From: Chryseobacterium sp. KACC 21268
GTDB taxonomy: Bacteria; Bacteroidota; Bacteroidia; Flavobacteriales; Weeksellaceae
Assembly (NCBI GenBank): GCA_028736075.1
Contig: CP117875.1
Span: forward strand, 1,302,001 to 1,366,000
Length of the DNA: 64,000 nucleotides
Direction: 5' to 3'
Shown piece after piece: positions 33,989-43,684 of this stretch. Position numbers and translations under genes: made by a program. Under the pieces are notes generated by a model that did no database searches, was not told the DNA's origin, and saw nothing but the letters and a program-made list of their open reading frames with translations. Numbering within the stretch: position 1 is the first letter of the stretch; each line of letters starts with the position of its first letter.

Positions 33989-35320
33989 ATGACGAAATTC
34001 GGAGTGGATGCGGCCAGTTTTTATGTGCCTTCTTTATATTTAGAAATCAAAGACCTTGCAGAGAAAAGAGGAATTGAACCCGCGAAATTGGAGAAAGGTC
34101 TGGGGCTTCACAAAATGGCTTTGCCAGATGTTCACGAAGATGCAGCGACGTTTGCGGCAGAAGCTTTACTCAGATTAATTCAAAATTACAATCTCAATAC
34201 TAAAGAAATCTCCAGAGTTTACCTCGGAACGGAAAGCGCTTTGGATGCCGCAAAACCAACTGCTACCTATGCGGTTCAAATGGTGGAAGAATTTTTAACC
34301 GAAGAATTTGGTGAAAGGGTTTTCAAGCACTGTGACGTTGTTGATATGACGTTCGCTTGCATTGGAGCGGTGGATGCTTTACATAACGCTTTGGATTTCG
34401 TAAGAGCAAATCCAACAAAGAAAGCTGTCGTCATAGCCAGCGATTACGCAAAATATGAATTGGCCTCATCAGGAGAATATACGCAAGGCGGTGGCGCAGT
34501 TGCCTTATTGGTTTCAGCCAATCCGAAATTAATAGAGATTGATAACAATTGGGGAGTTGCCACAGAAAGTGTTTTCGATTTCTTCAAACCGAGACGTCAT
34601 TTTTCTAAAGCCGATTTCCCATCTGCTCCGGAAAATTTCCCTGACAAAATTGAAGTGTTCACAGACGAACCAGTTTTCGATGGTCAATATTCGAATGTTT
34701 GTTATCAGGACAGAATCCGTGAAGCTTATGAGCATTACAAAGAGCAGACTTTCACCGTAAGACCTTATGAGAATTGGCGCTATTTGATTTTCCATTTGCC
34801 CTATGCTTTCCACGGAAAAAGAGTTTTCACCGAAATTTATAGTTTAGAAAATCACCTTGATTATTCTGATGCAGAGAAACAAAAAGCCATAGCAAAATCC
34901 GAAGATTATATCAATTTCATTAATGAAAAAATAGAGAAATCTCAACGCGCGTCTTCTGAGATTGGAAATATGTACACGGCTTCAATCTTTATGGCGTTGC
35001 TGTCAGCGTTGCAAACTTCGCTTAATGAAAATGAGGATTTGGCAGAAAAAGAAATTGGATTCTTAGCTTACGGAAGTGGCTCCAAATCGAAAGTCTTCGT
35101 CGGCAAAGTTTCCCCAGAATGGAAATCGGTCGTTGAAAAATGGAATCTTTTTGAAGAATTGAAAAACAGATTACCAATCGATTTCGACACTTATGAAAAA
35201 CTACATCGCAAACAACTAGATTTTTCGGTTAACCAAAATTACAAAGGTTTTGGATTGACGAGAATTGAAAAAGAAAGTCCAGTTCTGAATGGTGCGAGAT
35301 ATTACAGTTATCAGAAATAA
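33989..35320 (+). CDS. mvaS: Hydroxymethylglutaryl-CoA synthase
   Basis: A 443-residue thiolase-fold enzyme condensing acetyl-CoA and acetoacetyl-CoA to HMG-CoA, an early mevalonate pathway step. The catalytic cysteine is Cys124 in DMTFACIGAVDAL, and the general acid Glu82 is in YLGTESALDAAKP. YAKYELASSGEYTQGGGAVALL also matches the family. No other mevalonate gene is in the window. The start at 33989 opens with FGVDAASFYVP, in line with the family N-terminus. Confidence 0.88.
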   Translation: MTKFGVDAASFYVPSLYLEIKDLAEKRGIEPAKLEKGLGLHKMALPDVHEDAATFAAEALLRLIQNYNLNTKEISRVYLGTESALDAAKPTATYAVQMVEEFLTEEFGERVFKHCDVVDMTFACIGAVDALHNALDFVRANPTKKAVVIASDYAKYELASSGEYTQGGGAVALLVSANPKLIEIDNNWGVATESVFDFFKPRRHFSKADFPSAPENFPDKIEVFTDEPVFDGQYSNVCYQDRIREAYEHYKEQTFTVRPYENWRYLIFHLPYAFHGKRVFTEIYSLENHLDYSDAEKQKAIAKSEDYINFINEKIEKSQRASSEIGNMYTASIFMALLSALQTSLNENEDLAEKEIGFLAYGSGSKSKVFVGKVSPEWKSVVEKWNLFEELKNRLPIDFDTYEKLHRKQLDFSVNQNYKGFGLTRIEKESPVLNGARYYSYQK

Positions 35321-35468
35321 AAATTAGTTAACCAAATAGACAGATAGATTTTTATTTTTCAAAAAGTAAAAATAGATATCCCAGCTATTTCTACTTTATT
35401 ATCTAAATTTTTAATTTTAAAATAATCTATGTGCCTATGTGGTTCAAAACAAAACGTATAAAATCGAA

Positions 35469-35492
35469 AACGAGCAGAAATTTCTGCTCGTT
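35469..35492. terminator. Bidirectional terminator, perfect 24-bp palindrome
   Basis: AACGAGCAGAAA (35469-35480) is directly followed by its reverse complement TTTCTGCTCGTT (35481-35492). It lies between the convergent HMG-CoA synthase and AraC genes. Confidence 0.8.
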
Positions 35493-35528
35493 CTCTTTTG
35501 AAAATCTATAACTAACTACTAACTTAAT

Positions 35529-36446
35529 TCAAATTATTTTTTTGTTCTGAAATATTTTCGGCGTCACACCTTCAACTTGTTTGAAAACCCGAATGAAATA
35601 ATTCGTATCCGAAAATCCAGTACTGAAAGCCGTTTCACTCACCGAATTCTGTTGGCTCAATAACTCCTTCGCTTTTTTGATTCTCTCTTGGATGATAAAC
35701 TCATTCGGAGAAAGTCCCAATTCCTGTTTGAACATCTTGAAGAAATTCGATTTGCTGACGTAAGCCATCTTCGCAATCGCATCAATCGATAATTTCTGAT
35801 GAAGATTCTTCTTGATGAAATCTGCGACAAAACCAATTCTCGATTGATTTTTCAACGTATTCTTCTCAACCAAGTTTCTCGCTTGCGTCTGCATCAGTCG
35901 GATTAATAATTCCTTCAAAGCAAAATCTGCAATCACATCTTTATGAGAATTATCGTCCATTGCAATCCTCATAATATTGTTCGTTGCTGAAGCAAGTGCT
36001 TTGTTATTAAGCAAATAAAATTCGTCAAGAGAAATATTCCAATGCGAAGAATCATCGATTTTTGTGGATGTGAAATTTAAATTTTCCAGAGATTCTTTCA
36101 CAAATTCAGGACTCAAAGTCAAAGAAACACATTGTGCTGGCTGAATATCAGCTTCCGGGAAATCAATCACCATCGTTTCGCCAGGCGCAACCAAAACACT
36201 TTCTCCAGGAAGATATTCGAAGTAATTGCTTTTGTCTTCAAGCTTCATCCATTTCTTTCCTCGCAACATTCCAGTGAACGCCAGATGCTCAAAATGCAGT
36301 TTCACATCGTAAGCCGTCTTGTGCGTTTCATAGACACTGAGTTCACAATTATTTAAACTGAACTTGGTTTGATTTTCTACCAACGTATTCAATTTTTTTT
36401 CGTGCGTCAGGCTTGGTTTGTTAAGTTGAAAATGATTTGGATTCAT
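35529..36446 (-). CDS. AraC family transcriptional regulator
   Basis: A 305-residue regulator. The N-terminal ~190 residues form a beta-rich sensor-type domain (AFTGMLRGKKWMKLEDKSNYFEYLPGESVLVAPGE) and the C-terminal ~100 residues carry two helix-turn-helix motifs (KLSIDAIAKMAYVSKSNFFKMFKQ and SVSETAFSTGFSDTNYFIRVFKQ). It is divergent from the aldehyde dehydrogenase gene 206 bp away and is the obvious candidate to control it. A TATATTTG core on the minus strand (36483-36476) fits its own promoter. Confidence 0.9.
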   Translation of the reverse strand: MNPNHFQLNKPSLTHEKKLNTLVENQTKFSLNNCELSVYETHKTAYDVKLHFEHLAFTGMLRGKKWMKLEDKSNYFEYLPGESVLVAPGETMVIDFPEADIQPAQCVSLTLSPEFVKESLENLNFTSTKIDDSSHWNISLDEFYLLNNKALASATNNIMRIAMDDNSHKDVIADFALKELLIRLMQTQARNLVEKNTLKNQSRIGFVADFIKKNLHQKLSIDAIAKMAYVSKSNFFKMFKQELGLSPNEFIIQERIKKAKELLSQQNSVSETAFSTGFSDTNYFIRVFKQVEGVTPKIFQNKKII

Positions 36447-36475
36447 AATTTCAAGATTTGTAACATCCTGTTTTT

Positions 36476-36483
36476 CAAATATA
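36476..36483 (-). promoter_or_regulatory. Candidate promoter core of the AraC regulator gene
   Basis: The minus strand reads TATATTTG, an exact TAnnTTTG match, 30 bp before the ATG at 36446. A proper TTG partner is not evident. Confidence 0.45.
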
Positions 36484-36652
36484 AGATTTATTTATGACTT
36501 CGGCTCTTAAATTTTGTTAAGGACTTATAAACTATTATAAATGTAGGATTTTACTGTTTATTTGGAGGATTGTGCTATAATTCTTGTTGTATTAGTAATT
36601 AATTTAGCATTAATCAAATATTAATTCAGTATTAATAAAACCAAATATTATT

Positions 36653-38182
36653 ATGAGTACAACAGCAGAACAAACACAAAATTCAACCACTTTGGCTTGG
36701 CCAGAATTCAAATCAAAATATGATAATTACATCGGCGGAAAATTTGTGCCGTCAGCAGGCGGACAATATTTCGATGTGATTTCTCCAATCAACGGACAGG
36801 TTTTCACACAAGCCGTTCGTTCCAACAAGGAGGATTTAGAGAATGCCGTCAATGCTGCGTCAGAGGCTTTCAAAACTTGGAAACTTACCTCTGCAACAGA
36901 GCGAAGCATCATTCTAAATAAAATCGCTGACAGAATAGAGGAGAATTTGGAATATATTGCAACAGTTGAAACGATTGACAATGGTAAAGCCGTAAGAGAA
37001 ACTCTGGCTGCCGATATTCCTTTGGCGATTGACCATTTCAGATATTTCGCTTCCGTAATCAGAGCAGAAGAAGGTTCACACAACGAGTTAGACAAAGACA
37101 CCGTTTCGTTGATTGTTCACGAGCCACTCGGTGTGATTGCACAAATTATTCCTTGGAATTTCCCAATCTTAATGGCAGTTTGGAAGCTCGCTCCAGCTTT
37201 GGCCGCAGGAAATTGCGTGGTGTTGAAACCAGCAGAAAGCACGCCAGTTTCTATTATGGTTTTGATGGAGTTGATTGGCGACCTACTTCCTGCAGGAGTG
37301 GTAAATATCGTCAATGGTTTTGGAGCAGAACTAGGAAGAGCGTTGGTTACGAATCCAAAAGTCAACAAGGCGGCCTTCACAGGTTCTACGGTGACTGGAC
37401 GAATGGTGATGCAATATGCAACAGAAAATATCATTCCGGTGACTTTAGAGTTAGGAGGAAAATCACCTAACATTTTCTTCAATTCCGTGATGGATGCGGA
37501 TGATGAGTTTCTTGATAAAGCTGTCGAAGGTGCTGTAATGTTTGCGCTGAATCAAGGTGAGATTTGTACTTGTCCATCAAGATTGTTGGTACAGGAAGAT
37601 ATTGCAGACGCATTCATCGCAAAAGTGATTGAAAGAACTGAGGCTATCAAAATTGGAAATCCATTGGATAAAACGGTGATGATGGGAGCGCAGGCTTCGA
37701 AAATCCAGAAAGATAAAATTATGGGTTACCTGAAACTCGGTAAAGAAGAAGGTGCGGAAGTTCTGACAGGAGGTGAAGTAAATGAAATTGAAGGTCTGGA
37801 AGAAGGTTATTACATCAAGCCTACCATCTTCAAAGGAAACAACAGAATGAGAATTTTCCAAGAGGAGATTTTCGGACCAGTTGTGGCTTTTACGACTTTC
37901 AAAGATGAGGCAGAAGCTCTGGAAATTGCTAATGATACGATTTATGGTTTAGGAGCGGGCGTATGGACGCGTGATGCACACCAATTGTACAACATTCCAA
38001 GACACGTGGAAGCGGGTAGAGTTTGGGTGAATCAATACCACGCTTATCCTGCTGGTGCGCCTTTCGGAGGTTACAAACAGTCGGGAATTGGTAGAGAAAA
38101 TCACAAAATGATGCTTGACCATTACCGTCAAACCAAAAATATGTTGATTTCTTACGATAAGAAAAAATTAGGGTTCTTCTAA
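36653..38182 (+). CDS. Aldehyde dehydrogenase, AldB/ExaC type
   Basis: A 509-residue NAD(P)-dependent enzyme oxidising aldehydes to acids. The catalytic cysteine is Cys305 in [11 protein letters not shown], a motif characteristic of the AldB/acetaldehyde dehydrogenase branch, and the general base Glu266 is in [31 protein letters not shown] and [18 protein letters not shown] are also typical. The DUF779 gene downstream is a common companion of this branch. The divergent AraC gene likely regulates it. Confidence 0.93.
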   Translation: MSTTAEQTQNSTTLAWPEFKSKYDNYIGGKFVPSAGGQYFDVISPINGQVFTQAVRSNKEDLENAVNAASEAFKTWKLTSATERSIILNKIADRIEENLEYIATVETIDNGKAVRETLAADIPLAIDHFRYFASVIRAEEGSHNELDKDTVSLIVHEPLGVIAQIIPWNFPILMAVWKLAPALAAGNCVVLKPAESTPVSIMVLMELIGDLLPAGVVNIVNGFGAELGRALVTNPKVNKAAFTGSTVTGRMVMQYATENIIPVTLELGGKSPNIFFNSVMDADDEFLDKAVEGAVMFALNQGEICTCPSRLLVQEDIADAFIAKVIERTEAIKIGNPLDKTVMMGAQASKIQKDKIMGYLKLGKEEGAEVLTGGEVNEIEGLEEGYYIKPTIFKGNNRMRIFQEEIFGPVVAFTTFKDEAEALEIANDTIYGLGAGVWTRDAHQLYNIPRHVEAGRVWVNQYHAYPAGAPFGGYKQSGIGRENHKMMLDHYRQTKNMLISYDKKKLGFF

Positions 38183-38225
38183 TCTTAATGTTTTATAATT
38201 AAGTTTAAGACTTATCAATACTCTG

Positions 38226-38256
38226 AACCCGACAGATTTTTTTGTCGGGTTTTTGT
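38226..38256 (+). terminator. Terminator of the aldehyde dehydrogenase gene
   Basis: AACCCGACA (38226-38234) pairs with TGTCGGGTT (38243-38251), followed by TTTTG. It separates the dehydrogenase from the DUF779 gene, so the latter may need read-through or its own promoter. Confidence 0.85.
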
Positions 38257-38338
38257 TTAACTTTAAAATAATAATGCGCACAAATATTACTTGCCGATTT
38301 TAAAGTCAAAATGTTCAAATTAATTAGGAATATTTCAC

Positions 38339-38472
38339 AAAGCTCCAGAAGAGCTAACTATTGGTAGCAAAAGATAACAAGCAAAGTAGCAAAGCTCCGG
38401 AGGAGCGACCTGTTGGTAGAAAAAAGGAAGCAACCAAAATAGCAAAGCTCCGGAGGAGCGACCTATCAACCG
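38339..38472 (+). repeat. Three copies of a GCTCC/GGAGC element in a ~52-bp period
   Basis: Copies begin at 38339, 38391 and 38444 with AAAGCTCC. The second and third read AAAGCTCCGGAGGAGCGACC, a core palindrome GCTCC-GGA-GGAGC; the first is a decayed copy (AAAGCTCCAGAAGAGCTAAC). The first two continue as T(A/G)TTGGTAG. The element fills most of the gap before the DUF779 gene. Confidence 0.8.
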
Positions 38473-38507
38473 GCATTATTATTTATTAATTTCAAAAATA
38501 AAAAGAA

Positions 38508-38897
38508 ATGGAAACTAAAGATAAAATCTCAAGACTATCCGTCACCGACGAGGCGATGGAAGTCATTTGGGAACTCGAGAAAAAACACGGCGAACTGATG
38601 TTCTACCAAGCTGGTGGCTGTTGCGAGGGCACGCAACCCCAATGTTTCGAAAAGGGCGGATATTTCCCAAGGATGAATGACGCGATGATTGGAACCATTA
38701 ATGGTTTCGAGTTTTGGATAGACCGCGACCTTTTTGAATATTGGAAATATTCGCATTTCACATTGGACGTTTTGGAAGGTTGGGGACCAGGCGGATTTTC
38801 TTTGGAAACGCCTTTGGGAAAGACATTCAAGGTTCATTACAGACTTTTCACGGCAGAAGAATTGGAAAACCTGGAACCGATAAAGCGAAGTGAATAG
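38508..38897 (+). CDS. DUF779 domain-containing protein
   Basis: A 129-residue small cytoplasmic protein with the DUF779 landmarks LMFYQAGGCCEGTQP, FEFWIDRDLFEYWKYSHFTLDV and GWGPGGFSLE. The paired cysteines in GGCCEG could bind metal. Family members usually sit beside AldB/ExaC-type aldehyde dehydrogenases, as here, which suggests a role linked to that enzyme; the biochemical function is not known. Confidence 0.88.
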   Translation: METKDKISRLSVTDEAMEVIWELEKKHGELMFYQAGGCCEGTQPQCFEKGGYFPRMNDAMIGTINGFEFWIDRDLFEYWKYSHFTLDVLEGWGPGGFSLETPLGKTFKVHYRLFTAEELENLEPIKRSE

Positions 38898-39033
38898 ATT
38901 ATAGAATCGTGACATATCCCCGATAGGAACGGCATCCTTTTTTGCTTTTTGTACCAACTTTCTTTCGAAGAGCAAACTTTCTGAAAGCAAAAAAGATATA
39001 GTGGATAGCGGGAAATAGCTCCTAATTAATATT

Positions 39034-40248
39034 TTAGCTAGTTTCTACTTTTACGAATTTTGAGACAATCATCGAAGCCAAAATGTTTCCGACGGAATTG
39101 AGGACGGTTGCCAACGGGTCTACCAAAGTTCCGATGATAATGACTGCTGGAACGACGTCGGGTGGGATTTTGTAAACCGAAATCATCAGCATTTCGCCAA
39201 TGTAGCCACCATTTGGGATTCCGCCAGCGACTGCGCTGACGAAAACGGTGATACCAAGAGCCATTATGAGATTCATCGGTTCGAAGAAATTCCAGCCCAA
39301 GAGTTGGAATGCGACGTAGATTTTGATGATGGAGGAGATGGACGAGCCGTTTTTGTGAATCGTCGTTCCAATCGGAATCACAACGTTGGCGATGGATGCG
39401 GGAAGGCCCATTCTTTTGGCAGACTCGATGGCGACGGGCATTGTCGCCAAACTGCTACACGTGCTGATGGCAGTTGCTGATGGCAAAAGGCTTTCTTTCC
39501 AAAATGCTTTCACGCCGTTTCCACCTTTCCAAACGAAGGCGTAAAGACTGAAAAACACGATGAAATAAATGGTTCCGGCAATGTAATAAAGTCCTAAAGG
39601 TTTCGCGTAAAATCCAAAAAGCTGAGGGCCAATCGTGCCAACTTGGTACGCAAAATAAGCGCCTAATCCGACGGGTGCGACTTTCATTATTAACAACAAA
39701 AGCTGTTTCATCACTTCGTTTCCGGAGAGGATGAAGTTTTGGAATGCCTTTCCCATTTCGCCAGATTTTCTGATGGAAATCCCCACCAAAAAAGAAAAGA
39801 CCAAAAGTGCGAGCATATTTTGTCTCGAGAATAAATGATAGAACTCGCTGACGGTGAAAAATCCTACGATTTGGTCATTGATACTGGTATTATTTTGAAT
39901 GTTTTCTGATATGGTTTCGCTAATGTTTTTTGGCGCTTCAGTTGGGAAGAAATAAACTAATATGATGCAAAAAGTGGCGGAAATCAAGATGAAACTGAGG
40001 AAAGTCAAAACCATTGTGCCGATGATTTTTCCCAATTGATTTTGTTGCTCGATGCTTGAAATGGCGGAAACAATCGCGAAAAAAACGAGTGGAATGACGG
40101 TTACGAAAAGTAAATTCAGGAAAATATCGCCAATCGGTTTTAGGTAAACGACAAAATCCGGTGCGAAAATTCCCACGAGACTTCCAATGAAAATCCCGAT
40201 GAGAAGCAGGATGATGTTGCTGTAGTTTTTCCAGAAAGATGATTTCAT
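39034..40248 (-). CDS. Dicarboxylate/amino acid:cation symporter (DAACS family)
   Basis: A 404-residue inner-membrane carrier of the GltP/DctA type. Eight or so hydrophobic helices and hairpin loops are visible. The serine-rich SATAISTCSSLATMPV hairpin and GTTIHKNGSSISSIIKI match the substrate and cation site of the family. It carries dicarboxylates or acidic amino acids with protons or sodium; which one cannot be decided. It is divergent from cinA. Confidence 0.9.
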   Translation of the reverse strand: MKSSFWKNYSNIILLLIGIFIGSLVGIFAPDFVVYLKPIGDIFLNLLFVTVIPLVFFAIVSAISSIEQQNQLGKIIGTMVLTFLSFILISATFCIILVYFFPTEAPKNISETISENIQNNTSINDQIVGFFTVSEFYHLFSRQNMLALLVFSFLVGISIRKSGEMGKAFQNFILSGNEVMKQLLLLIMKVAPVGLGAYFAYQVGTIGPQLFGFYAKPLGLYYIAGTIYFIVFFSLYAFVWKGGNGVKAFWKESLLPSATAISTCSSLATMPVAIESAKRMGLPASIANVVIPIGTTIHKNGSSISSIIKIYVAFQLLGWNFFEPMNLIMALGITVFVSAVAGGIPNGGYIGEMLMISVYKIPPDVVPAVIIIGTLVDPLATVLNSVGNILASMIVSKFVKVETS

Positions 40249-40310
40249 TCCTCAATTTTAATCAAAGATAAATATTCTTGATGCAAAATAAATTATAAAA
40301 ATAACATTCA

Positions 40311-40363
40311 CTTTGTCATTCCGCAGGAATCTAGATAGTTGAGATTCCTGCGGAATGACAAAG
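40311..40363. repeat. Perfect 22-bp inverted repeat between divergent genes
   Basis: The left arm 40311-40332 (begins CTTTGTCATTCCGC) and right arm 40342-40363 (ends GCGGAATGACAAAG) are exact reverse complements around a 9-base loop. A T-run follows at 40367-40373, but both flanking genes are transcribed outward, so a terminator role is not obvious. The element resembles mobile REP-like palindromes. Confidence 0.85.
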
Positions 40364-40423
40364 CTGTTTTTTTATTCTTCAATAAATTGATTTGAGACGG
40401 AAAAATTCCCGAAATTTGTTCTT

Positions 40424-41674
40424 ATGAAAACAGCTGTTCTGATTACCATCGGAGACGAGATTCTCTCTGGAAATACCGTTGATACCAATTCCAATTTCAT
40501 TGCCACACAACTCAAAGAAATTGGTGTGAAAGTGACTTCCATCTTCACAATTCCAGATGATGAAAGTGCGATTGTTTCTACACTTGCAAAAGCATTTGAG
40601 ATGGCAGATGTGGTTTTCACGACTGGCGGATTGGGTCCTACGAAAGATGATATTACCAAGAAAGCGTACGCTGAATTCTTTGAAGACGAGTTGGTTTTTT
40701 CTGATAAAGTCTACGAACATTTGCGTGCTTATCTCGAAAAGCGAAACCGACTTTGGATTTTGGAACACAATAAGGAGCAATCAATTGTCTTATCAAAAGC
40801 TGAGGTTTTTCTGAACTATTTCGGGACTGCACCTTGTATGGTTATGGAAAAAAATGGAACGTTTTGTTTCAGTTTGCCGGGCGTCCCTTACGAGGTGAAA
40901 CCTGTGGTGAAAGACCAAATAATTCCATTTTTGAAAGAAAAATTATCATTAGAACATATCGTGACGAGAATCGTTTCCGTAGTAGATGTTCCAGAAAGTA
41001 TTTTGTCAGAAAATATTGAAAGTTGGGAATTGGCTTTGCCGAAACATATTGCGTTGTCTTATTTGCCAATCGGAACACGAGTGAAATTAAGATTGACCGC
41101 TTCCGGAAGTTCTCAGGAATTATTAAATCAGGAACTTGAAACTGAAATCCAGAAATTAGTACCAATCATCGGTGAAAATATCATCGCTACACACGAAGAT
41201 AAAATCGAGAAAATCCTAGGCGAATTGCTGAATGACAGAAAGTTGACCATCTCGGTTTCGGAAAGTTGCACAGGCGGAGAATTGTCAAGATTAATCACAT
41301 CAATCACAGGAAGTTCGAAATATTTTATTGGTGGAATTGTGAGTTACGCGACAGAGAAAAAAGTTGATATTCTGAATGTCAATCCAAAAACAGTCGAGGA
41401 ATTCACCGTCGTGAGTGAGCAGGTTGCTTCCGAAATGACGAAGGGTTGTCAGGAATTATTCAAAACGGATATTGCTGTTTCTACAACAGGCGTTGCTGGT
41501 CCTGGAAAAGGCGAGGATGGGAAAGATGTGGGAACAGTTTATTATACAATTAGAATTGGCGATGAAGAAGTAACCTCAAAATTATTTTTGCCACATCTGG
41601 AAAGGATTGATTTTATGAATTTCGTTTCTCAGAAAGTGGTGCAGGATATTGTTTCATTGCTCATCAAAAAATAA
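40424..41674 (+). CDS. cinA: CinA family nicotinamide-nucleotide amidohydrolase
   Basis: A 416-residue two-domain protein. The N-terminal MoCF-like domain has ITIGDEILSGNTVDTNS and FTTGGLGPTKDDIT; the C-terminal CinA domain (about 270-416) has ISVSESCTGGELSRLI and STTGVAGPGKGEDG. It deamidates NMN in the pyridine nucleotide salvage cycle, with a possible ADP-ribose pyrophosphatase N-domain. A GAAATTTG sequence at 40411-40418 with a TTG 21 bp upstream suggests a start of transcription at or next to the ATG. Confidence 0.93.
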   Translation: MKTAVLITIGDEILSGNTVDTNSNFIATQLKEIGVKVTSIFTIPDDESAIVSTLAKAFEMADVVFTTGGLGPTKDDITKKAYAEFFEDELVFSDKVYEHLRAYLEKRNRLWILEHNKEQSIVLSKAEVFLNYFGTAPCMVMEKNGTFCFSLPGVPYEVKPVVKDQIIPFLKEKLSLEHIVTRIVSVVDVPESILSENIESWELALPKHIALSYLPIGTRVKLRLTASGSSQELLNQELETEIQKLVPIIGENIIATHEDKIEKILGELLNDRKLTISVSESCTGGELSRLITSITGSSKYFIGGIVSYATEKKVDILNVNPKTVEEFTVVSEQVASEMTKGCQELFKTDIAVSTTGVAGPGKGEDGKDVGTVYYTIRIGDEEVTSKLFLPHLERIDFMNFVSQKVVQDIVSLLIKK

Positions 41675-41676
41675 AA

Positions 41677-41703
41677 AAAGACAGCTGTAATGGCTGTCTT
41701 TCT
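41677..41703. terminator. Terminator of cinA
   Basis: AAAGACAGC (41677-41685) pairs with GCTGTCTTT (41693-41701). It is usable in both directions. Confidence 0.87.
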
Positions 41704-41741
41704 TTCTAACTTCTAATATCTAAAGTCTAACTTCTTTCTAT
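41704..41741. repeat. Low-complexity TCTAACTTC spacer
   Basis: The spacer consists of TCTAACTTCTAATATCTAAA followed by GTCTAACTTCTTTC-type words. Closely similar text occurs at 57038-57069. Confidence 0.5.
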
Positions 41742-42485
41742 CTATTTCAAAATTTCTTTAAGGAAAGTCAAAGTGTGATTCCACGCGCGTTTCGCCATTA
41801 CTTCGTTGTAATCTAAAGATTCCGGACTTGTGAAAGTATGTTTGGAATTGGCATAAGTGATGATTTGAAAATCCGTTTTTCCGGCTTTCAATTCCGCAAT
41901 CAGATTGGTCATATCTTCGGGTTTTACGCTTTCGTCGTCGGCTGGATGTTCTACGAGAACTTTAGTTTTAATGGGAACATTCAGTCTATCATTTCCTTTC
42001 GCCAATCCGCCGTGAATAGAGATGACGCCAGCAACAGGCATTTGCGCTCTCGCCGTTTCCAATGCGCCCGTTCCACCGAAACAATAACCGATAACCGCAA
42101 TTTTATCTGGGTTTGCACCTTGTTTTTTCAATTCTTCCAAAGCCAGAGCAATTCTTTTTTGATACGCTTTGTAATCTTGCTTGTAAGTTCCCGCAATCTT
42201 TGAAGCCGAAGCATTGTCGGTCGGGATATTTCCTTCGCCATAAATATCAGCGATGAAAGCGATGTAACCTTGCTTTTCCAATTCTATGGCAGAATTTTTA
42301 GCTTCATCGTCAATGCCTTTCCAAGCTGGCAGAATCAAAACGCCGGGAAGTTTTTTTCCTGCGTTGGAAGTGACTAAACCATTCAATTTTTGAGTGTCGT
42401 CTTGATAAGCGACGGATTTTAATTTTTGTGCTAATGTGAGTTGCATTCCGAGGAACACAGCGAATAATGTGAGTGAGAGTTTCAT
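41742..42485 (-). CDS. Dienelactone hydrolase family protein, exported
   Basis: A 247-residue alpha/beta hydrolase with a signal peptide (MKLSLTLFAVFLGMQLTLAQ). The nucleophile is Cys135 in IGYCFGGTG, with Asp183/184 in HPADDES and His216 in SKHTF completing a Cys-Asp-His triad. This is the last gene of the eleven-gene minus-strand unit (2 bp after the MFS gene). A periplasmic dienelactone-type hydrolase would open a lactone or ester, but the natural substrate is not known. Confidence 0.88.
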   Translation of the reverse strand: MKLSLTLFAVFLGMQLTLAQKLKSVAYQDDTQKLNGLVTSNAGKKLPGVLILPAWKGIDDEAKNSAIELEKQGYIAFIADIYGEGNIPTDNASASKIAGTYKQDYKAYQKRIALALEELKKQGANPDKIAVIGYCFGGTGALETARAQMPVAGVISIHGGLAKGNDRLNVPIKTKVLVEHPADDESVKPEDMTNLIAELKAGKTDFQIITYANSKHTFTSPESLDYNEVMAKRAWNHTLTFLKEILK

Positions 42486-42487
42486 AT

Positions 42488-43681
42488 TTAAGATTTTGTT
42501 TGATTAATTTTCTTCCGTTTGACGACGTTCATTAGATTCATTAAAAGTACAACTAAACTGAATACCACGAGCTGAATTCCAACATAATGCCAAGCACCAA
42601 GTTCCCAACATTTGAGCCCAATGAAAGTTCCCAAAGCGCCACCAACAAAGTAGGAAGTCATATAAATCGTGTTGATTCGGCTGTTCGCTTTTTCATCTAA
42701 ACGATAAATCAATGCAACATTCGTGACTTGAATGGACTGGACGCCAACATCAATGAAAATCACGGCGATAATAATTGAAATCAAATAACTCGGAAACAGA
42801 AAAATCACGACCGAACCAACTAACAAGATAACACTTGCAATCAATTGTGTGTATCTGGAATCGCCTTTGTCAGAAGCTTTTCCAATCAATGGCGCAACCA
42901 AGGCACCGGCAATTCCCAACATTCCGAAAAGTCCAATCGTGTCTGAACTGTAATTGTAAGGTTTTTCAACCAACAAAAATGTCAAAGTTGTCCAAAACGA
43001 ACAAAACACCGCAAATGCAATTCCGCCAAGCAAGGCCATAAACCGCAATTGTGGAAATCGTTTTAATTGATAAAACGACGACGAAATCAATTTAAAATAA
43101 GATTCTTTGAACGTTGGTTTTACACTTGGCAATTTGAAATAGACAAAAGCCAAAGAGAAAATCGTGAATCCAGCAGAAAGATAATACACCATTTTCCAAC
43201 TGCTCCATTCAGAAATATAACCGCTGAAAACCCTTGCCATCAATATCCCGACAAGAATTCCGGTGAATATTATTCCGACATTTTTCCCTTTTTCGTTGCC
43301 TGATAATTCCGCCGCCATTGGCAAAATAACCTGAGCCGCAACCGCCGTCAATCCCAACAATAAACTGAATAAAAAGATGAAGTAATAATTGGAAACCAAC
43401 CCGATTGCAATCAAAACAAAGAATAAAGTTCCCAGTAAAGTCAGTATTAATTTTTTCCTATCAACTTTATCGCCCAACGGAACCAATGTCAAAAGTCCAG
43501 CGCCATAACCGACTTGTCCGAGTCCGACCATAATTCCCATTTTGCTTTCCGGAACGCGGAAACTTTCGGCGATTTGATGTAGAATTGGCTGTGCAAAATA
43601 AATGTTCGAAACGCTAATTCCTGCGACGACAGCCATTCCAAGAACCTGACCTTTGCTCAGTTGTGATTTTACCTCTGACAT
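42488..43681 (-). CDS. MFS transporter
   Basis: A 397-residue, twelve-helix major facilitator. The loop 2-3 motif is GDKVDRKKLIL, and NIYFAQPILHQIAESF near residue 26 resembles sugar- or drug-efflux DHA1 transporters. It lies 2-3 bp from its neighbours on both sides, so it is translated with the oxidoreductase unit. It probably imports the substrate or exports a product. Confidence 0.88.
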   Translation of the reverse strand: MSEVKSQLSKGQVLGMAVVAGISVSNIYFAQPILHQIAESFRVPESKMGIMVGLGQVGYGAGLLTLVPLGDKVDRKKLILTLLGTLFFVLIAIGLVSNYYFIFLFSLLLGLTAVAAQVILPMAAELSGNEKGKNVGIIFTGILVGILMARVFSGYISEWSSWKMVYYLSAGFTIFSLAFVYFKLPSVKPTFKESYFKLISSSFYQLKRFPQLRFMALLGGIAFAVFCSFWTTLTFLLVEKPYNYSSDTIGLFGMLGIAGALVAPLIGKASDKGDSRYTQLIASVILLVGSVVIFLFPSYLISIIIAVIFIDVGVQSIQVTNVALIYRLDEKANSRINTIYMTSYFVGGALGTFIGLKCWELGAWHYVGIQLVVFSLVVLLMNLMNVVKRKKINQTKS

Positions 43682-43684
43682 CGC

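Noticed and set aside
40311..40373. Rho-independent terminator for the symporter or cinA.
   Set aside because: Both neighbouring genes are transcribed away from it, so the hairpin plus T-run has no upstream gene to end.
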